From positions 186,001 through 250,000 of the forward strand of contig NZ_FNVG01000003.1 of NCBI RefSeq assembly GCF_900107935.1: 64,000 nucleotides of DNA, read 5' to 3'. Below are positions 60,277 to 64,000 of this stretch, one piece after another. The translations under genes and the position numbers were made by a program. A model generated the notes under the pieces. The model was not told where the DNA came from. It searched no databases and saw only the letters and a list, made by a program, of their open reading frames with translations. Numbering within the stretch: position 1 is the first letter of the stretch; the number at the start of each line of letters is the position of its first letter. Source of the stretch: Vibrio hangzhouensis (GTDB taxonomy: Bacteria > Pseudomonadota > Gammaproteobacteria > Enterobacterales > Vibrionaceae).

Positions 60277-61413
60277 TTAATTTTGCTCGTATTGTCCGTT
60301 AACAATTGTGCCTTGGACATTATAATCTCTATCGAATACGGTCAAGTTAGCGATCATGCCTTTCTTGATGCGTCCTAGCTTGTCTTCGATACCCATAGCT
60401 TTCGCTGGGTAAAGAGTCGCCATTCGTAGAGCTTCGTCCAAAGCAATACCAGCGTGTTCAACTGTATTTTGAACCGCCTCAATCATAGTAAGTGCGCTAC
60501 CGCCCAGTGTGCCGTTCTCATCTACACACTTACCATCCTTGTAATATACTTTCTTGCCGACAAAAATAAAGTATTCCATGTCAGCACCCGCCGGAGCTGT
60601 GGCGTCCGTCACTAATACCAGTTTTTCACCTTTCACTTTATGAGCGATGCGAATATTCGCATAGTCAACGTGGAAGCCGTCAGCAATAATGCCGGCATAA
60701 ACATCTGGAGTATCATAAATAGCGCCAACAACACCAGGCTCTCGACCCGTCATGGGTGTCATTGCGTTGAAAAGGTGAGTGGCGAAAGTGATACCAGATT
60801 CAAACCCTTTGCGCGCCTCCTCATAGGTGGCATTCGTATGGCCTATAGAGACTACAATACCCGCTTTACGAAGTTTTTCGATATGCTCTGGGGCATTTTG
60901 TTCCGGAGCTAAAGTCACTTTTGCGACGAGATCGCGGTTTTCGCAGATAAGATCGATCATCGCCGCGTCAGATTGACGAATAAAGTCCGGGCTGTGAATG
61001 CCTTTTTTTGCGACGTTTAAATACGGGCCCTCAAGATGCAACCCTAACGAGTGGTTTTGATGCTGATTGTGGTAGTCACGAGCTGCGCTGATCGCCTGGC
61101 GCATGTTTTCATCGGATGAAGTGATTAAGGTTGGTAGGAAACTGGTGCAACCTGACTTCAGGTTCGCTCTGTGCATTGTGTGAATGGTTTCGGCGGTGAT
61201 TTCATCGTTAAACATCACACCACCACAGCCATTGAGCTGCAGATCTATAAAACCAGGGCTTAGGTTAGCACCATCCAGATCAATGCGTTCGATGGTATCT
61301 GAAAGCTCAGAGATAGGAACTAGCGCTTCAATCTGGTCACCGTTAATCACTACCGCGTGATTGTTAAGAACGTCACTACCAGTGAAGATCTTGCAGTTGG
61401 TTAATGCATACAT
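60277..61413 (-). CDS. nagA: N-acetylglucosamine-6-phosphate deacetylase
   Basis: A 378-residue amidohydrolase that removes acetate from GlcNAc-6-phosphate, the step after NagE uptake. Metal and catalytic residues are in [28 protein letters not shown] and [10 protein letters not shown] (catalytic Asp). The start follows AAGGATTCG. No nagB deaminase gene is adjacent, so glucosamine-6-phosphate deamination must be encoded elsewhere. Confidence 0.95.
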   Translation of the reverse strand: MYALTNCKIFTGSDVLNNHAVVINGDQIEALVPISELSDTIERIDLDGANLSPGFIDLQLNGCGGVMFNDEITAETIHTMHRANLKSGCTSFLPTLITSSDENMRQAISAARDYHNQHQNHSLGLHLEGPYLNVAKKGIHSPDFIRQSDAAMIDLICENRDLVAKVTLAPEQNAPEHIEKLRKAGIVVSIGHTNATYEEARKGFESGITFATHLFNAMTPMTGREPGVVGAIYDTPDVYAGIIADGFHVDYANIRIAHKVKGEKLVLVTDATAPAGADMEYFIFVGKKVYYKDGKCVDENGTLGGSALTMIEAVQNTVEHAGIALDEALRMATLYPAKAMGIEDKLGRIKKGMIANLTVFDRDYNVQGTIVNGQYEQN

Positions 61414-61879
61414 AGTTAGCGAATCCTTGTGTTGTATTCTCTTTACCTCATTGTTCTGGCTCAGAAGAGGCCAGGATGACTTAGTTTCTGGCGCTTAACA
61501 ATGAGACGAATTTTATAATTAGCAAGCTATAAATAGATAGAAAAATCAAAGTAACTTAATGATTAAAAGAGAGTTATTATCGTTTTTTGTGTGATTTATT
61601 GATTGAAAATCTTGGTTCCAATCGCAAAATAATCGCTTCTTTGTGCAACTCTCTTTGGCAAAATCCTACTCAGGTTTTGCTATTTTTTCGTATGATAAAA
61701 TAAGTTTTATGATCTCGCTAGCAAAAAGCCTGTATTTTGGCAAAAACTGGTGATTGGGATCACAAATGATGAGGTTTTAATTTGCGGAGCAAAATTAATT
61801 TCATAAACTGAATATGACTAAATTGAGCGGCTAAAATAAGTCGCCCAACAAAATTCCAATCCTATAGGGGGAACTTAAG
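61414..61879. promoter_or_regulatory. Divergent nagA / nagE control region
   Basis: This 466-bp, AT-rich gap has no gene. GGTGATTGGGATCACA at 61749-61764 is a near-perfect CRP site. An imperfect palindrome at 61777-61798 (TTAATTT-GCGGAGC-AAAATTAA arms) and a second one at 61681-61702 (TATTTT...AAAATA arms) resemble NagC operators. Their centres are 96 bp apart, which would allow NagC to loop the DNA between nagA and nagE as reported for E. coli nagE-nagB. Confidence 0.7.
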
Positions 61880-63448
61880 GTGAATATGCTAGGATATGCA
61901 CAGAAGCTAGGTAAGGCGTTAATGCTACCTATCGCAACGCTTCCGATTGCGGCGCTTCTACTACGTTTGGGTCAAGGCGACCTTTTAGACATTCCATTTA
62001 TGGCGCAAGCTGGTGGAGCAATTTTCGGTCAACTACCTCTTCTTTTTGGTCTGGGTATTGCGATTGGCCTATCTAAAGACGGTAACGGCGCGGCAGGTCT
62101 TGCTGGTGCAGTTGCTTACTTCGTTCTAACTGCAACCGCGACAACCATCAATGCTGACGTTAACATGTCATTCTTCGGTGGTATCTTCGCAGGTATTATC
62201 GCAGGTCACTCTTACAACGCATTCCATGCGACTCGCCTACCAGAATGGCTAGCGTTCTTCGCGGGTAAACGCCTTGTACCTATCATGGCGGGCCTGTTTG
62301 CTCTTGTTGCCGGTGCGATCTCTGGTGTGGTTTGGCCTTCAATCCAAGGCGGCCTGGATGCACTTGCTCACGCGGTATCGACTTCTGGCGCAGTAGGCCA
62401 GTTTGTATACGGTACGCTTAACCGCGCGCTTATCCCTGTAGGTCTACACCACGTTCTTAACTCTTACTTCTGGTTCGGCATGGGTACATGTCAAGAAGTA
62501 CTAGTGACTGGCGCTCAAGCTGCTGGTCAGGCGCTACCTGCACTACAACAGCTATGTGTTGACCCTGCTCTTGCTAATACTCTAGTTGTTGGTCAGGCTC
62601 ATACATTTGAATTTGCTAACTCTGTAAACCCAGAAATCACTGCAACAGTGAAAGAAGTGACTGAAACTGTGAAAACAGGCGACCTACACCGCTTCTTCGG
62701 CGGCGATAAGAGCGCTGGTGGATTCATGAATGGCTTCTTCCCTGTGATGATGTTTGGTCTACCTGGTGCAGCTCTGGCTATGTACCTGGCAGCGCCTGCT
62801 GAAAAACGCAGCCAAGTTGGTGGTGCTCTATTCTCAGTAGCGTTCTGTTCATTCCTAACTGGTATTACTGAGCCTCTAGAATTCATGTTTGTATTCCTTG
62901 CTCCTGCGCTATACGCATTGCATGCAGTGTTCACAGGTCTGGCTCTAGTGGTTGCAAACATGTTCGGCACGCTACACGGTTTCGGTTTCTCTGCAGGTCT
63001 TATCGACTTCGTACTGAACTGGGGTCTAGCAACTAAACCATTCATGCTACTACTTATTGGTCTGGGCTTCGGTGCTCTGTACTTCTTCACCTTTACTTTC
63101 GCAATCCGCGCATTCAACCTGAAATCGCCTGGTCGTGAAGATGACGATGAGGCAGTAGAAGTGGCTGGCGAAGGCAAAAATGGTGACCTAGCGCGTCAAT
63201 ATCTGAAAGCTCTGGGTGGTCACGATAACCTAACTTCAATCGACGCATGTATCACTCGTCTACGTCTGACTCTGAAAGACCGCTCTGTTGCTGATGAAGC
63301 TGTACTTAAGAAACTAGGTGCTAAGGGTGTGGTTAAACTTGGCGAGAACAACCTACAGGTTATTCTGGGTCCTCTGGCTGAAATCATCGCTGGTGAAATG
63401 AAGTCTATCGGCGCTGGTGAAGATCTATCAGAAGTAAAGCTACCATAA
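61880..63448 (+). CDS. nagE: PTS N-acetylglucosamine transporter IICB (NagE)
   Basis: A 522-residue PTS permease. The IIC domain (about residues 1-380, ten helices) contains LIPVGLHHVLNSYFWFGMG, FFPVMMFGLPGAALAMY and TGITEPLEFMFVFLAP. The C-terminal IIB domain has its cysteine C457 in SIDACITRLRL. There is no IIA domain, unlike the 648-residue E. coli protein, so phosphate must come from a separate IIA such as EIIA-Glc. The start is the GTG at 61880 after GGGGGAAC, giving the family's MNMLGY N-terminus. Codon use indicates high expression. Confidence 0.94.
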   Translation: MNMLGYAQKLGKALMLPIATLPIAALLLRLGQGDLLDIPFMAQAGGAIFGQLPLLFGLGIAIGLSKDGNGAAGLAGAVAYFVLTATATTINADVNMSFFGGIFAGIIAGHSYNAFHATRLPEWLAFFAGKRLVPIMAGLFALVAGAISGVVWPSIQGGLDALAHAVSTSGAVGQFVYGTLNRALIPVGLHHVLNSYFWFGMGTCQEVLVTGAQAAGQALPALQQLCVDPALANTLVVGQAHTFEFANSVNPEITATVKEVTETVKTGDLHRFFGGDKSAGGFMNGFFPVMMFGLPGAALAMYLAAPAEKRSQVGGALFSVAFCSFLTGITEPLEFMFVFLAPALYALHAVFTGLALVVANMFGTLHGFGFSAGLIDFVLNWGLATKPFMLLLIGLGFGALYFFTFTFAIRAFNLKSPGREDDDEAVEVAGEGKNGDLARQYLKALGGHDNLTSIDACITRLRLTLKDRSVADEAVLKKLGAKGVVKLGENNLQVILGPLAEIIAGEMKSIGAGEDLSEVKLP

Positions 63449-63476
63449 GCTAATTAATTCAATTGGTTCCAATACT

Positions 63477-63505
63477 AAAGCCTCTCGCATGAGAGGCTTT
63501 TTTTT
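63477..63505 (+). terminator. nagE intrinsic terminator
   Basis: AAAGCCTCTC and GAGAGGCTTT form a 10-bp stem with a GCAT loop, followed by T's. It lies 29 bp after the nagE stop. Confidence 0.93.
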
Positions 63506-63652
63506 GTGTGACGCAAGTATTTTTGTCCCCATAGACGACCTTGGGTGAAAATAATCACTGGAAAATGCGAGATCTTGTTGAGGTTTCGCAAAGAATTGTG
63601 GATCATTAGCGTTTATATATCTGACAATACTTAAAACATAGAGGTGTTATAG

Positions 63653-64000
63653 ATGAGTGAAGCTGAGGCTCGTCCATCGAACTTTATTCGCCAAATCATC
63701 GACAAAGATTTAGCGGATGGCAAGCATACTAGCGTGCATACTCGTTTTCCGCCGGAACCAAACGGTTACCTGCACATCGGTCACGCGAAATCTATTTGTT
63801 TGAACTTCGGTATTGCTCAGGACTACCAGGGACAGTGTAATCTTCGTTTTGATGACACTAACCCTGAGAAAGAAGACGTAGAATACGTTGAGTCGATTAA
63901 GAATGATGTAAGCTGGTTGGGCTTTGAATGGTCGGGTGAGGTTTGTTACTCATCAAACTATTTCGATAAGCTTTACGAGTATGCGGTTGAATTAATTAAC
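63653..64000 (+). CDS. glnS: Glutaminyl-tRNA synthetase, N-terminal part (runs off the window)
   Basis: The first 116 codons of a class I aminoacyl-tRNA synthetase. The ATG at 63653 follows GAGGTG. The N-terminus ([19 protein letters not shown]) and the HIGH motif segment [24 protein letters not shown] identify GlnRS, which charges tRNA-Gln. [19 protein letters not shown] is the conserved acceptor-binding region. The KMSKS motif and the rest lie beyond the window. Confidence 0.96.
   Translation, partial: MSEAEARPSNFIRQIIDKDLADGKHTSVHTRFPPEPNGYLHIGHAKSICLNFGIAQDYQGQCNLRFDDTNPEKEDVEYVESIKNDVSWLGFEWSGEVCYSSNYFDKLYEYAVELIN

Overview
The window reads as a continuous stretch of chromosome from a Vibrio species (Gammaproteobacteria, Vibrionaceae). 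Three things support this: gene content and order (prfC, a BMP-type nucleoside ABC transporter, tatD/yjjV, nupC, deoCABD, ytjB/serB, a PilZ protein, radA, a second EF-G, an acyl-CoA ligase, an HD-GYP protein, and later asnB, nagC, nagA, nagE, glnS); promoter signals of the enteric/vibrio type (CRP, GalR, NorR plus sigma-54, NagC); and optimised codon use in fusA, nupC and nagE. The backbone order recalls V. cholerae chromosome I, but that comparison is from memory. I see no rRNA, tRNA, CRISPR array, insertion sequence, integrase or prophage.

Layout. 1-3.3 kb: the end of an outer-membrane barrel gene, an MFS transporter and prfC. 3.4-15.6 kb: a nucleoside block with a four-gene ABC importer (BMP binding protein, ATPase, two permeases), a DUF5363/yjjV pair, the nucleoside/H+ or Na+ symporter NupC and the deoC-deoA-deoB-deoD salvage operon. 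Together these import nucleosides and convert them to free bases and central-metabolism sugars. 15.6-23.8 kb: ytjB, serB, a large double-PilZ protein, radA and a stand-alone fusA. 23.8-30.5 kb: two LysR regulators, a DUF1127 peptide, an acyl-CoA ligase, a GAF/HD-GYP protein and the chromate transporter ChrA.

30.7-49.5 kb is the most distinctive region: a complete beta-galactoside and galactose island. It holds an ABC importer for an oligosaccharide (binding protein, two permeases, LacZ, then the ATPase), a MATE exporter, the galactose importer mglBAC, the Leloir operon galE-galT-galK-galM, and a GalR-type repressor. LacI-family operators with an AAACGTTT core (AACCGTTT in one secondary site) lie in front of each of these units, including galR itself, so the island looks like one self-contained regulon from lactose uptake to UDP-galactose and glucose-1-phosphate.

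49.7-54 kb: a fructose/mannose-type PTS cluster (IIABC, AraC regulator, a degenerate HPr-IIA fusion, a separate IIB). 54-55.4 kb: nnrS, with two perfect NorR-type boxes and a sigma-54 -24/-12 promoter, which points to nitric-oxide control. 55.5-64 kb: asnB, a Kef-type cation/proton antiporter, and the N-acetylglucosamine locus (nagC, nagA, divergent nagE) ending in the start of glnS.

In all three ABC operons that have their own binding protein, a hairpin directly follows the binding-protein gene. This suggests a common way of making more binding protein than membrane complex.
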